A DNA stretch of 9,210 bases, from the NCBI GenBank assembly GCA_903884125.1, contig CAISDR010000568.1, positions 1 to 9,210 on the forward strand, written 5' to 3'. Position numbers and translations under genes: made by a program. Under the pieces are notes generated by a model that was not told the DNA's origin, did no database searches, and was given only the letters and a program-made list of their open reading frames with translations. Every line of letters begins with the position of its first letter. The first letter of the stretch is position 1. Of the stretch, positions 1 through 5,834 are shown in pieces. The stretch is from an uncultured bacterium. GTDB taxonomy: Bacteria > Pseudomonadota > Alphaproteobacteria > CAISDR01.

Positions 1-1
1 A

Positions 2-352
2 AATGTCCATGATGCCAGTAAAAGACTGATGGTCGCCTATAAAGATCACGCGGCGTTCAAGAAATTGAATGATACAGCGCCTGTACCAACGCCTTCCTTA
101 TCCACGCCGTGCAATGGCGTTATCGGCCACTGGCTTTGGACAGATGGTGCAAAAGTCACAATGGGCGCAGATGGTGTGGCTATTTCAGACAGGGGACAAA
201 GCGGACGCTGGACGTGCGCGGATGCAAAGCAGTCGCGCATTACCCTGATATTTCCTGATCAGCCCGAAATGAATCTTGTCCTGAACGAAAAAAACAGAAG
301 GCTGGAAGGCAAAGACAAGGCGGGTTGGCCGATCAGCGTCGGGCGTCCTTGA
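2..352 (+). CDS. Hypothetical protein, C-terminal beta-rich domain (partial or start uncertain)
   Basis: I do not recognise this gene. The frame is open to the left edge, so it may continue upstream; the first ATG in frame is at 29, where TGATG would overlap the end of another frame. From that ATG (107 residues) there is no signal peptide: a short charged helix-like stretch is followed by a Pro/Thr/Ser linker (about residues 16-27) and then a compact domain of about 80 residues. The domain shows a G-x-W-x-W start, regularly spaced Gly/Asp turns, a G-R-W-T-C segment and a closing R-x-L-E-G-K-D...G-W-P-I-S segment, the pattern of a small antiparallel beta-sheet or barrel domain. Two cysteines (in TPCNG and WTCAD) could pair. 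The stop overlaps the ATG of the DUF1491 gene (TGATG), suggesting co-translation. Function is unknown. Confidence 0.6.
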   Translation, partial: NVHDASKRLMVAYKDHAAFKKLNDTAPVPTPSLSTPCNGVIGHWLWTDGAKVTMGADGVAISDRGQSGRWTCADAKQSRITLIFPDQPEMNLVLNEKNRRLEGKDKAGWPISVGRP

Positions 353-732
353 TGACAATGCCGCCGCGCCTGAAATCCGGATTTTGGGTCAGGGCATTGA
401 TCCGGCGCGTGGCAGTCGAAGGGGCGCAGGCCTATCTGACCCGCAAGGGTGATGAAGATGCCGGTGCGGTTGCCATTGTGCTAAATGGCATGTCAGGTAA
501 CAGCCGATTGCTGGTGCCAGCAACTGGCCCGGACGGCACACGACGCTGGCTGATGGTATCGGGCGCAGATCCCAGGCCTGATCGCGAAATTGCAGATGAT
601 ATCGCCCGCAGGCTGGCACGCGATCCTGATCTTTGGGTCGTCGAAATCGAAGATCCGGCCTATCGCAGTTTTATTGATGAGCCCATCGAGATCGTCGGTG
701 CAAAACCAGCTGGGCCGATCAGTCCGCTTTAG
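352..732 (+). CDS. DUF1491 family protein
   Basis: A 126-residue protein of the DUF1491 family, small cytosolic proteins of unknown function that I associate with Alphaproteobacteria. Recognisable family features are the N-terminal K-S-G-F-W-V-R-A-L-I-R-R segment (residues 8-19), the R-K-G-D-E-D-A-G-A-V segment (31-40), the D-G-T-R-R-W turn (61-66) and the R-D-P-D-L-W-V-V-E-I-E-D signature (90-101). I chose ATG 352 over the longer TTG at 325 because it forms a TGATG overlap with the preceding stop and the family's conserved region starts a few residues later; ATG 358 is also possible. No signal peptide or membrane segment is visible. Its last 14 bases overlap the end of tyrA on the other strand, so the two transcription units converge with no terminator space between them. 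The family call is from memory of the pattern. Confidence 0.85.
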   Translation: MTMPPRLKSGFWVRALIRRVAVEGAQAYLTRKGDEDAGAVAIVLNGMSGNSRLLVPATGPDGTRRWLMVSGADPRPDREIADDIARRLARDPDLWVVEIEDPAYRSFIDEPIEIVGAKPAGPISPL

Positions 733-1645
733 GGCGCCGCCCGAAATCCGGGGCTGAACTGTCCTGTCCTGCATCAATGATCGAGCGCCGGATGGCGCGG
801 GTGCGGGTGAACAGATCGAATAATGTATCACCCTCGCCCCACCGGATCGCCCGTTGCAGGGAAATCAGGTCCTCGGTAAACCGCCCCAGCATTTCCAGCA
901 CCGCTTCACGGTTGTTTAAAAATACATCCCGCCACATGGTGGGATCGGATGCGGCAATGCGGGTAAAGTCGCGAAAGCCACCGGCGGAATATTTTATGAC
1001 TTCAGACTGCGTGACCGTCTCTAGATCAGCCGCCGTGCCAACGATGTTATAGGCGATCAGATGCGGCAAATGACTGGTAATGGCCAAAACCAAATCATGG
1101 TGGCGTGCATCCATCAATTCCACATTCGAACCCAGCGCCTGCCAAAATCGGGTTAGCGTATCGACCGCCTGTTTGTCGGCATTTTCCGGCGGGGTCAGAA
1201 TGCACCAGCGATTGTCAAACAGCGTTGCAAACCCGGCACGCGGTCCCGATTGTTCGGTGCCCGCAATTGGATGACCGGGGATCAGATGGGCGTGGGCGGG
1301 TACAAATGGCGATAGGTCAGTGACAACCGCTGATTTGACCGAACCCACATCGCTCAAAATCGCACCTTGCATCAGATGCGGACATATTTCGGCAGCCAAT
1401 GATTTTAATGCCCCATGGGGCGTACATAAAATCACCAGATCGGCATCGGCCACCGCTTCGCGTGCGGTTTGTGCCACCTGATCAACCAGATTTATTTCTG
1501 CGGCAATCCGACGGTGCTCGGTTGATGCATCAAATCCATGAATGGTACCAACCTGTCCAGAACGTCTGGCGGCATGGGCGATGGAAGAACCAAGCAGGCC
1601 AAGCCCGATCAGGCTCAATTTTCTGATGATGGGTGCATCAGACAT
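719..1645 (-). CDS. tyrA: Prephenate/arogenate dehydrogenase (TyrA)
   Basis: A cytosolic NAD(P)-dependent dehydrogenase of tyrosine synthesis that oxidatively decarboxylates prephenate to 4-hydroxyphenylpyruvate, or arogenate to tyrosine. The 308 residues match the usual monofunctional length. Visible motifs: Rossmann G-L-G-L-L-G at 14-19, D-V-G-S-V-K at 99-104, H-P-I-A-G-T-E at 125-131, S-H-L-P-H at 191-195 and G-G-F-R-D-F-T-R-I-A at 222-231. These contain the family's catalytic histidine region and the substrate-binding His and Arg. No chorismate mutase or ACT domain is fused, so feedback control by a C-terminal ACT domain is not expected. The start overlaps the end of hisC by eight bases (ATGTCTGA), with GGAAAAA upstream, indicating translational coupling. 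The C-terminal 15-20 residues are polar and probably disordered. The sequence does not settle prephenate versus arogenate preference or NAD versus NADP use. Confidence 0.95.
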   Translation of the reverse strand: MSDAPIIRKLSLIGLGLLGSSIAHAARRSGQVGTIHGFDASTEHRRIAAEINLVDQVAQTAREAVADADLVILCTPHGALKSLAAEICPHLMQGAILSDVGSVKSAVVTDLSPFVPAHAHLIPGHPIAGTEQSGPRAGFATLFDNRWCILTPPENADKQAVDTLTRFWQALGSNVELMDARHHDLVLAITSHLPHLIAYNIVGTAADLETVTQSEVIKYSAGGFRDFTRIAASDPTMWRDVFLNNREAVLEMLGRFTEDLISLQRAIRWGEGDTLFDLFTRTRAIRRSIIDAGQDSSAPDFGRRPKAD

Positions 1646-2762
1646 GATCTTTTTCCAGGATCAGTCTCAGCGCTGTGACCAGCGCATGATTTTCATCTTC
1701 AAGCCCGATGGTAAAGCGCAAATAGGAGTCCAGACCATAAGCCTTGACGGCGCGTACAAGGATACCGCGTGCGGCCAGCGCTGCTTCGACCTCGCCAGCG
1801 CGATGGCCCGCACGATCAGGAAATTCAACCAGGATAAAATTGCCAACCGATGGCACGACTTTCAGGCCCAAAGCTGAAACCTGTGCAGACACCCAGTCCA
1901 GCCAGTGCAGATTATGTGCAATTCCGCGCTCAAGAAATTCCCTGTCATCCAGGGCTGCAATCGCAGCAGCCTGGGCTGGAATGGATGCGTTAAAGGGTCC
2001 GCGCACGCGGTGCAGCGTGCTGATGACACTTTCAGGCCCGAACGCCCAACCAATCCGAAGCCCGGCCAGACCAAACACTTTTGAAAACGTGCGGGTCATA
2101 ACCACATTGTCAGCGCCTGATACCAGTTCAATCCCGGCGTCATAATCGTTACGGCGGACAAATTCCGCGTAAGCGGCATCAACGACCAGCAGGACATGGG
2201 ATGGAATACCCGCATGCAGACGGCGCATTTCAGCCTGGGTAAGATAGGTGCCCGTAGGGTTGTTTGGATTGGCGATAAAGACAATCCTGGTCTTTGGTGT
2301 GATGTGGGCAAGGATCGCATCCACATCGGCGCGCAGGTCGGATTCTGGCACTTTGATGATTTGGCCGCCTGCCGCCTGGGTGGCAATTTCATAGACCAGA
2401 AAGCCATGGCGGCTCATCACCACATCATCACCCGGATTGACATAACATTGCGTCAGCAATGTCAGCAGTTCGTCCGATCCGGCACCGCAGATAATCCGTT
2501 CCGGGTTAAGTCCAAAGCGCTTGCCGATGGCATGGCGCAGGCTGCCAGCATCACCATCGGGATAGCGATATAATTGATCACCCATCGCATGATAGGCGGC
2601 AATCGCCTTTGGGCTTGGGCCAAGTGCTGCCTCATTCGAGGACAGCTTGATGATTTTAATGCCCGGTTCAGCCTTCGTCCGCCCGGGGATGTAAGGGGCT
2701 ATGGCGCCAATACCCTGACGCGGTAAAGGGCCGTTATTTTTTTCACGTGAAGATTGGGTCAT
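1638..2762 (-). CDS. hisC: Histidinol-phosphate / aromatic aminotransferase (HisC type)
   Basis: A PLP-dependent fold-type I aminotransferase of the HisC family, 374 residues, cytosolic. HisC interconverts imidazole-acetol phosphate and histidinol phosphate using glutamate. Motifs in order: S-S-N-E (41-44) followed by G-P-S-P, Y-P-D-G (67-70), G-A-G-S-D-E (93-98) for the cofactor phosphate, N-P-N-N-P-T-G (165-171), D-A-A-Y (195-198; many family members have D-E-A-Y), and T-F-S-K (225-228) with Lys228 as the Schiff-base lysine, followed by G-L-A-G-L-R-I-G. The C-terminal R-F-T-I-G segment (349-353) supplies the substrate carboxylate arginine. It lies between a chorismate mutase and tyrA with no other his gene in view, which points to a second role in tyrosine and phenylalanine transamination, as known for some HisC proteins such as that linked to tyrC in Zymomonas. 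The only ATG start is 40 bases after the mutase stop; its ribosome binding site is weak. Confidence 0.93.
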   Translation of the reverse strand: MTQSSREKNNGPLPRQGIGAIAPYIPGRTKAEPGIKIIKLSSNEAALGPSPKAIAAYHAMGDQLYRYPDGDAGSLRHAIGKRFGLNPERIICGAGSDELLTLLTQCYVNPGDDVVMSRHGFLVYEIATQAAGGQIIKVPESDLRADVDAILAHITPKTRIVFIANPNNPTGTYLTQAEMRRLHAGIPSHVLLVVDAAYAEFVRRNDYDAGIELVSGADNVVMTRTFSKVFGLAGLRIGWAFGPESVISTLHRVRGPFNASIPAQAAAIAALDDREFLERGIAHNLHWLDWVSAQVSALGLKVVPSVGNFILVEFPDRAGHRAGEVEAALAARGILVRAVKAYGLDSYLRFTIGLEDENHALVTALRLILEKDHV

Positions 2763-2802
2763 GGAAAAGGGTTCCAGTTACATTTTGTCAAAGCGGCTCG
2801 AA

Positions 2803-3687
2803 TCAAACAGGCCCGTCGGTGGTCGAGATATCAGCCGGGCAAGACCCCAACGCCACTGCGGAAATCAGTTCCGGTCCCATATTTGCCTGTAATTCCACAA
2901 GCCTTGGGTCATCGCCCGTTAAAAATCCGTCGACCTCTGCCAGATGATAGGCTGCACCATTTTCGCCATTGATCATGGCAAGTCGATGCCCGGTCAGGCC
3001 AATCTGACTAAATTTTGCGGCCAATCCGTCGCTGGACAATTTATTCCGGCATAACAGACCAAGATAAGAAAAATCATCACCCGATGGCTCGGCCGGTGCC
3101 TGGGCAAGAACAACAAAACGTTCTGCATCTGCCTGACCGTCAGCAGTGCTCAGAAACGGCAAGCGCGCAATAATGCGCGCGCCAAAGGGCGCATCTACCA
3201 GTGACGTCCACCAGTTGGATGCATCCTGCTGGCCGGGTGCGGGCAGAACGCCCAGTTGGGCGCTGCCAGTAGCCAGCGCGCGCAGAACCTGGCGTGGGCT
3301 TTCGGCCAGTGTCAGTGGCGCTGCCATGCCATATAAGCCACGGGCAGCATCAAAGGCTGTTACGGGATCGCGTAAGGCTGCAACGACTATGCGCATGGGC
3401 GACTGCAGATTTGCCGACGCGCCGATGATTTCCCGCCAGATACGTAGCAGGCTGGCTTTTGGCATCGGCCCGGAATGGCGCTGGATCAAAGCATTCATTA
3501 CCTGCGCTTCACGGGCGGCGCGCACAGGCAGTAACGGGTTTAATGGCTGGTTCGCCAGGTCCGCAGCCTTGGCCCTGGCGATATCCGCAGACAGAGCCGC
3601 CCGCGCCATCAGCAGGGCGTGCAGTTTGGCATCGATCTCATCGATCTTGCCGCGCAGATTTTCAAGCGATGGGCCCTTCTTGGCCAT
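2803..3687 (-). CDS. pheA: Chorismate mutase with degenerate prephenate dehydratase/ACT-like tail
   Basis: A 294-residue cytosolic protein. Residues about 9-95 form an AroQ-type chorismate mutase domain (chorismate to prephenate): L-R-x-K-I-D-E-I-D opens helix 1, and Arg12, Arg29, Lys40, Arg59, Glu60 and Gln95 fall where E. coli P-protein has Arg11, Arg28, Lys39, Arg51, Glu52 and Gln88. In the same hand alignment the Asp48 position reads Arg56. Residues about 98-200 resemble a prephenate dehydratase region (an RIVVAALRDP start, a central G-S-A-Q-L-G-V-L-P, then E-R-F-V-V-L-A), but lack the expected P-I-E-N-S and T-R-F motifs. Residues about 205-285 resemble an ACT domain ending in L-G-S-C-P, against the usual L-G-S-Y-P. 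ATG 3687 is preferred over ATG 3729 because AGGGGG sits six bases upstream and the longer form adds only a hydrophobic stretch. Dehydratase activity is doubtful, so the symbol is a label of convenience. Confidence 0.85.
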   Translation of the reverse strand: MAKKGPSLENLRGKIDEIDAKLHALLMARAALSADIARAKAADLANQPLNPLLPVRAAREAQVMNALIQRHSGPMPKASLLRIWREIIGASANLQSPMRIVVAALRDPVTAFDAARGLYGMAAPLTLAESPRQVLRALATGSAQLGVLPAPGQQDASNWWTSLVDAPFGARIIARLPFLSTADGQADAERFVVLAQAPAEPSGDDFSYLGLLCRNKLSSDGLAAKFSQIGLTGHRLAMINGENGAAYHLAEVDGFLTGDDPRLVELQANMGPELISAVALGSCPADISTTDGPV

Positions 3688-3703
3688 GATTCCCCCTACG
3701 ACC
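3682..3703 (-). promoter_or_regulatory. Ribosome binding site fixing the chorismate mutase start
   Basis: On the minus strand, GTAGGGGGAATC immediately precedes ATG 3687, giving an AGGGGG Shine-Dalgarno element about six bases from the start codon. The alternative upstream ATG at 3729 lies essentially at the predicted -10 region of the operon promoter and could hardly be translated from a transcript starting there. Confidence 0.6.
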
Positions 3704-3731
3704 CAGACAACACATACTGCCGCCGCCATCG

Positions 3732-3760
3732 GCTATACACGCGCTTTGTTCCCTTCACAA
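3732..3760 (-). promoter_or_regulatory. Candidate promoter of the pheA-hisC-tyrA operon
   Basis: Reading the minus strand, TTGTGA (3760-3755) and TATAGC (3737-3732) are separated by exactly 17 bases; each matches four of six positions of the sigma-70-type consensus. The implied transcript start near 3725 leaves an untranslated leader of about 40 bases before ATG 3687, too short for a peptide-type attenuator, and it has no run of Phe or Tyr codons. Position relative to the first gene of the operon supports the call; there is no experimental evidence. Confidence 0.45.
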
Positions 3761-3799
3761 TGTGCAGGTGTGCCCCAAAAGACCTTAGGATGTGGCGGG

Positions 3800-3830
3800 T
3801 TGACACATGACGGCTGTATTCCCTTATTAG
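3800..3830 (+). promoter_or_regulatory. Candidate promoter of the metX-metW operon
   Basis: A perfect TTGACA box at 3800-3805 is followed, 19 bases later, by TATTAG at 3825-3830, a four-of-six match to a -10 element; a TTATTA reading at 3824 gives an 18-base spacer but a poorer match. The implied transcript start near 3836 would leave about 55 bases before the metX ATG. It lies 40 bases from the back of the divergent promoter-like pair, so both operons could be controlled from one short region. The -35 box is convincing, the -10 less so. Confidence 0.4.
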
Positions 3831-3889
3831 ATGGTGTGATCTCCCCCGGCCTGTCTGAGGCTCTCCAGCACATCGGTTTTTCGCCCAAT

Positions 3890-5089
3890 ATGTCTGAAAT
3901 GCTGCACTACCCGGCTTCCAGTTCGCCCGCTGCACCGCCCGCGCAGGTGGGCTGTGACCCCGCTTTGGGCGGGATCCGGGTCTTTGGCCCGGATCGGGCG
4001 CTGGTGCTGGATGGTGGGGTGTCATTGGCACCGGTATCGATTGCCTTTCGGACCTATGGTCGTCTGAATAGCGAACGCACCAATGCAATTTTGGTCTGTC
4101 ACGCCCTGTCGTTGGATCAATATGTGGCATCAGATAACCCAATCACCGGCAAGCCCGGCTGGTGGACGCAGATGGTGGGGCCCGGAAAGCCGGTCGATAC
4201 TGACCGCTATTTCGTGATCTGTTCGAATGTGATTGGCGGATGCATGGGGTCGACCGGTCCATCAGACCCTGACCCGGTAACGGGTGATCCTTATGGCCTG
4301 AAATTCCCGGTGATCACCATTGCCGATATGGTCCGCGCGCAGGCTTTGCTGATGGATGATCTGGGCATAGGGCGGTTGCTGGCGGTGATCGGCGGGTCCA
4401 TGGGTGGCATGCAGGTTTTGCAATGGGCATCACAATTCCCCCATAGGGTTCATGCCGCAATCCCGATAGCCACCGCCGCCCGCCATTCTGCTCAGAACAT
4501 CGCGTTTCACGAAGTCGGGCGCCAGGCGATCATGGCTGATCCGGACTGGCATAATGGTGATTACCAGCGCCATGGCACCTTGCCGCGCAAGGGGTTGGCC
4601 GTTGCCCGCATGGCAGCTCATATCACGTATCTGTCTGAACCGGCCCTGCACCGGAAATTCGGTCGCAACCTTCAGGATCGGGAAAGTCTTGGGTTTGGTT
4701 TTGATGCGGATTTTCAGGTTGAAAGTTATCTGCGCCATCAGGGGATGAATTTTGTCGACCGGTTCGATGCTAATTCTTATCTCTATATTACCCGCGCCAT
4801 GGATTATTTTGATCTGGCGGCTGATCACGGCGGGGTTTTGTCAAAGGCATTCGCCGGAACACCTACGCGGTTTTGTGTCGTATCATTCACCAGCGACTGG
4901 CTGTTTCCCAGCCGCGAAGGGCGCCCGGTGGTTCATGCGCTGATTGCGGCAGCTGCCAATGTCAGTTTTGTTGAAATCGACTCTGACAAGGGTCATGACG
5001 CATTTCTGCTTTACGAACCTGAAATGTTTCGTGTGCTGTCAGGGTTTTTGAATGCGGCAGCTGATCAGGTGGGCGTGAAACTGCCATGA
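3890..5089 (+). CDS. metX: Homoserine O-acyltransferase (MetX)
   Basis: A cytosolic alpha/beta-hydrolase-fold enzyme, 399 residues, that acylates homoserine with acetyl-CoA (or succinyl-CoA in many proteobacterial MetX proteins) as the first committed step of methionine synthesis. Markers: F-R-T-Y-G-R-L-N (53-60), V-C-H-A-L (69-73), G-K-P-G-W-W (87-92), C-S-N-V-I-G-G-C-M-G-S-T-G-P (111-124), nucleophile elbow G-G-S-M-G-G with Ser170, T-A-A-R-H-S-A-Q-N (195-203), catalytic Asp336 in S-D-W-L-F-P and catalytic His369 in K-G-H-D-A-F-L. The open frame runs far upstream, but that part is antisense to pheA; ATG 3890 gives normal family length, and ATG 3899 is equally possible. Neither has a clear Shine-Dalgarno sequence. 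Where I remember T-G in H-A-L-T-G-D, this protein has S-L (residues 74-75). The acyl donor cannot be read from the sequence with confidence. Confidence 0.96.
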   Translation: MSEMLHYPASSSPAAPPAQVGCDPALGGIRVFGPDRALVLDGGVSLAPVSIAFRTYGRLNSERTNAILVCHALSLDQYVASDNPITGKPGWWTQMVGPGKPVDTDRYFVICSNVIGGCMGSTGPSDPDPVTGDPYGLKFPVITIADMVRAQALLMDDLGIGRLLAVIGGSMGGMQVLQWASQFPHRVHAAIPIATAARHSAQNIAFHEVGRQAIMADPDWHNGDYQRHGTLPRKGLAVARMAAHITYLSEPALHRKFGRNLQDRESLGFGFDADFQVESYLRHQGMNFVDRFDANSYLYITRAMDYFDLAADHGGVLSKAFAGTPTRFCVVSFTSDWLFPSREGRPVVHALIAAAANVSFVEIDSDKGHDAFLLYEPEMFRVLSGFLNAAADQVGVKLP

Positions 5090-5706
5090 TGATCCGCGCT
5101 GACCTTATGGCCATTGCTGAGATGGTTTCACCTGGGGCCAGGGTACTTGATATCGGCTGCGGCGATGGCGCGCTGCTGCGTTATCTGGGTGCTGCAAAAG
5201 GCACTGACGGACGGGGCATAGAACTCAGCCAGGCGGGTGTGAATTCCTGCGTGGCGCAGGGGCTTTCTGTCGTACAGGGTGATGCAGATACCGATCTTAA
5301 GGATTATCCGACCCAGGGGTTTGATTTTGTCATCCTGTCCCAGACCTTACAGGCAACCCACCGGCCAAGAAATGTTTTGGATGATCTGTTGCGGATTGGG
5401 CGACATGCGATAGTGTCATTTCCAAATTTCGGCCATTGGCGGGTGCGGTTAAATCTTCTTTTTAATGGATCGATGCCCGAAACAGCCCGTCTGCCGGACC
5501 CGTGGTATGAAACCCAGAACATTCATTTGTGCACATTGCACGATTTCATAGCATTGTGCACAAAAGACGGTATCAATATTGAAACAGCGCTGTGGGTTGA
5601 TGGTCTGGGCAAGGCCCACCGGTTTGCCGGTCACAGCACACGCGCCAATCTTTTCGGCGAGCAGGGAATATTCCTGCTGTCGCGGCCAAATGCACAACAC
5701 CATTGA
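5086..5706 (+). CDS. metW: Methionine biosynthesis protein MetW
   Basis: A 206-residue class I SAM-methyltransferase-fold protein of the MetW family, which in Proteobacteria is nearly always next to metX and is thought to support MetX activity; its own chemistry is not established. Visible features: R-A-D-L start, motif I V-L-D-I-G-C-G-D-G (20-28), the acidic end of beta-2 in G-R-G-I-E-L (42-47), Q-G-D-A-D (64-68), F-D-F-V-I-L-S-Q-T-L-Q (79-89), the family-typical S-F-P-N-F-G-H-W (111-118) and a C-terminal N-L-F-G-E-Q-G-I-F segment. The ATG overlaps the metX stop by four bases (ATGA), and a second ATG follows directly, so translation is very likely coupled to metX. No membrane segment or signal peptide. 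The family call is firm; the biochemical role is by association. Confidence 0.95.
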   Translation: MMIRADLMAIAEMVSPGARVLDIGCGDGALLRYLGAAKGTDGRGIELSQAGVNSCVAQGLSVVQGDADTDLKDYPTQGFDFVILSQTLQATHRPRNVLDDLLRIGRHAIVSFPNFGHWRVRLNLLFNGSMPETARLPDPWYETQNIHLCTLHDFIALCTKDGINIETALWVDGLGKAHRFAGHSTRANLFGEQGIFLLSRPNAQHH

Positions 5707-5707
5707 A

Positions 5708-5752
5708 CCCGGCGCGATTTTGTTGAAATGTCATGGTTCATGGCGCGCCGGG
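5708..5752 (+). terminator. GC-rich inverted repeat after metW (possible transcript-end hairpin)
   Basis: CCCGGCGCG at 5708-5716 and CGCGCCGGG at 5744-5752 are perfect reverse complements, giving a nine-pair, all-GC stem starting two bases after the metW stop. The 27-base loop contains a weak inner pairing (TGAA 5724-5727 with TTCA 5737-5740). No U-tract follows, so it is not a standard intrinsic terminator; it may stabilise the 3' end, act with Rho, or attenuate read-through into the transporter genes. Confidence 0.4.
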
Positions 5753-5783
5753 CGGAAGGGACGACGTTTCGGGCGGAATTGGT

Positions 5784-5796
5784 AACCTTTAAGGTT
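5784..5796. promoter_or_regulatory. Palindrome upstream of the amino acid transporter (candidate operator)
   Basis: AACCTTTAAGGTT is a perfect palindrome around a central T, lying 38 bases before the binding-protein ATG. Short dyads in this position are often repressor or activator sites. A TTGGTA box (5779-5784) touches its left side and could be a -35 element, but I see no good -10 at the expected distance. The regulator cannot be named. Confidence 0.3.
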
Positions 5797-5834
5797 TGCT
5801 GACTGAATTTATCAAGTCTCCGGGGGCATTTGGC

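Noticed and set aside
325..351. TTG 325 as start of the DUF1491 protein
   Set aside because: ATG 352 gives a TGATG junction and normal family length; the extra nine residues match nothing I know in the family.
732..742. GGGCGCCGCCC dyad at the DUF1491/tyrA junction as a bidirectional terminator
   Set aside because: Its centre is a single base, so it cannot form a usable hairpin of full length, no T-tract flanks it, and it lies within tyrA coding sequence.
3146..3889. Long upstream extension of the metX reading frame (647 codons in total)
   Set aside because: Most of it is antisense to the chorismate mutase gene, with composition unlike a protein, and MetX homology begins only after 3890.
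3831..3889. Possible SAM-sensing riboswitch in the metX leader
   Set aside because: I looked for SAM-II-like and other short SAM/SAH aptamer features; only a four-pair GCCT/AGGC stem is visible and the leader of about 55 bases holds no recognisable core.
5796..5834. TTG 5796 as start of the binding protein (13 extra residues)
   Set aside because: It overlaps the palindrome, lacks a clear ribosome binding site and would place acidic and polar residues before an otherwise normal signal peptide.
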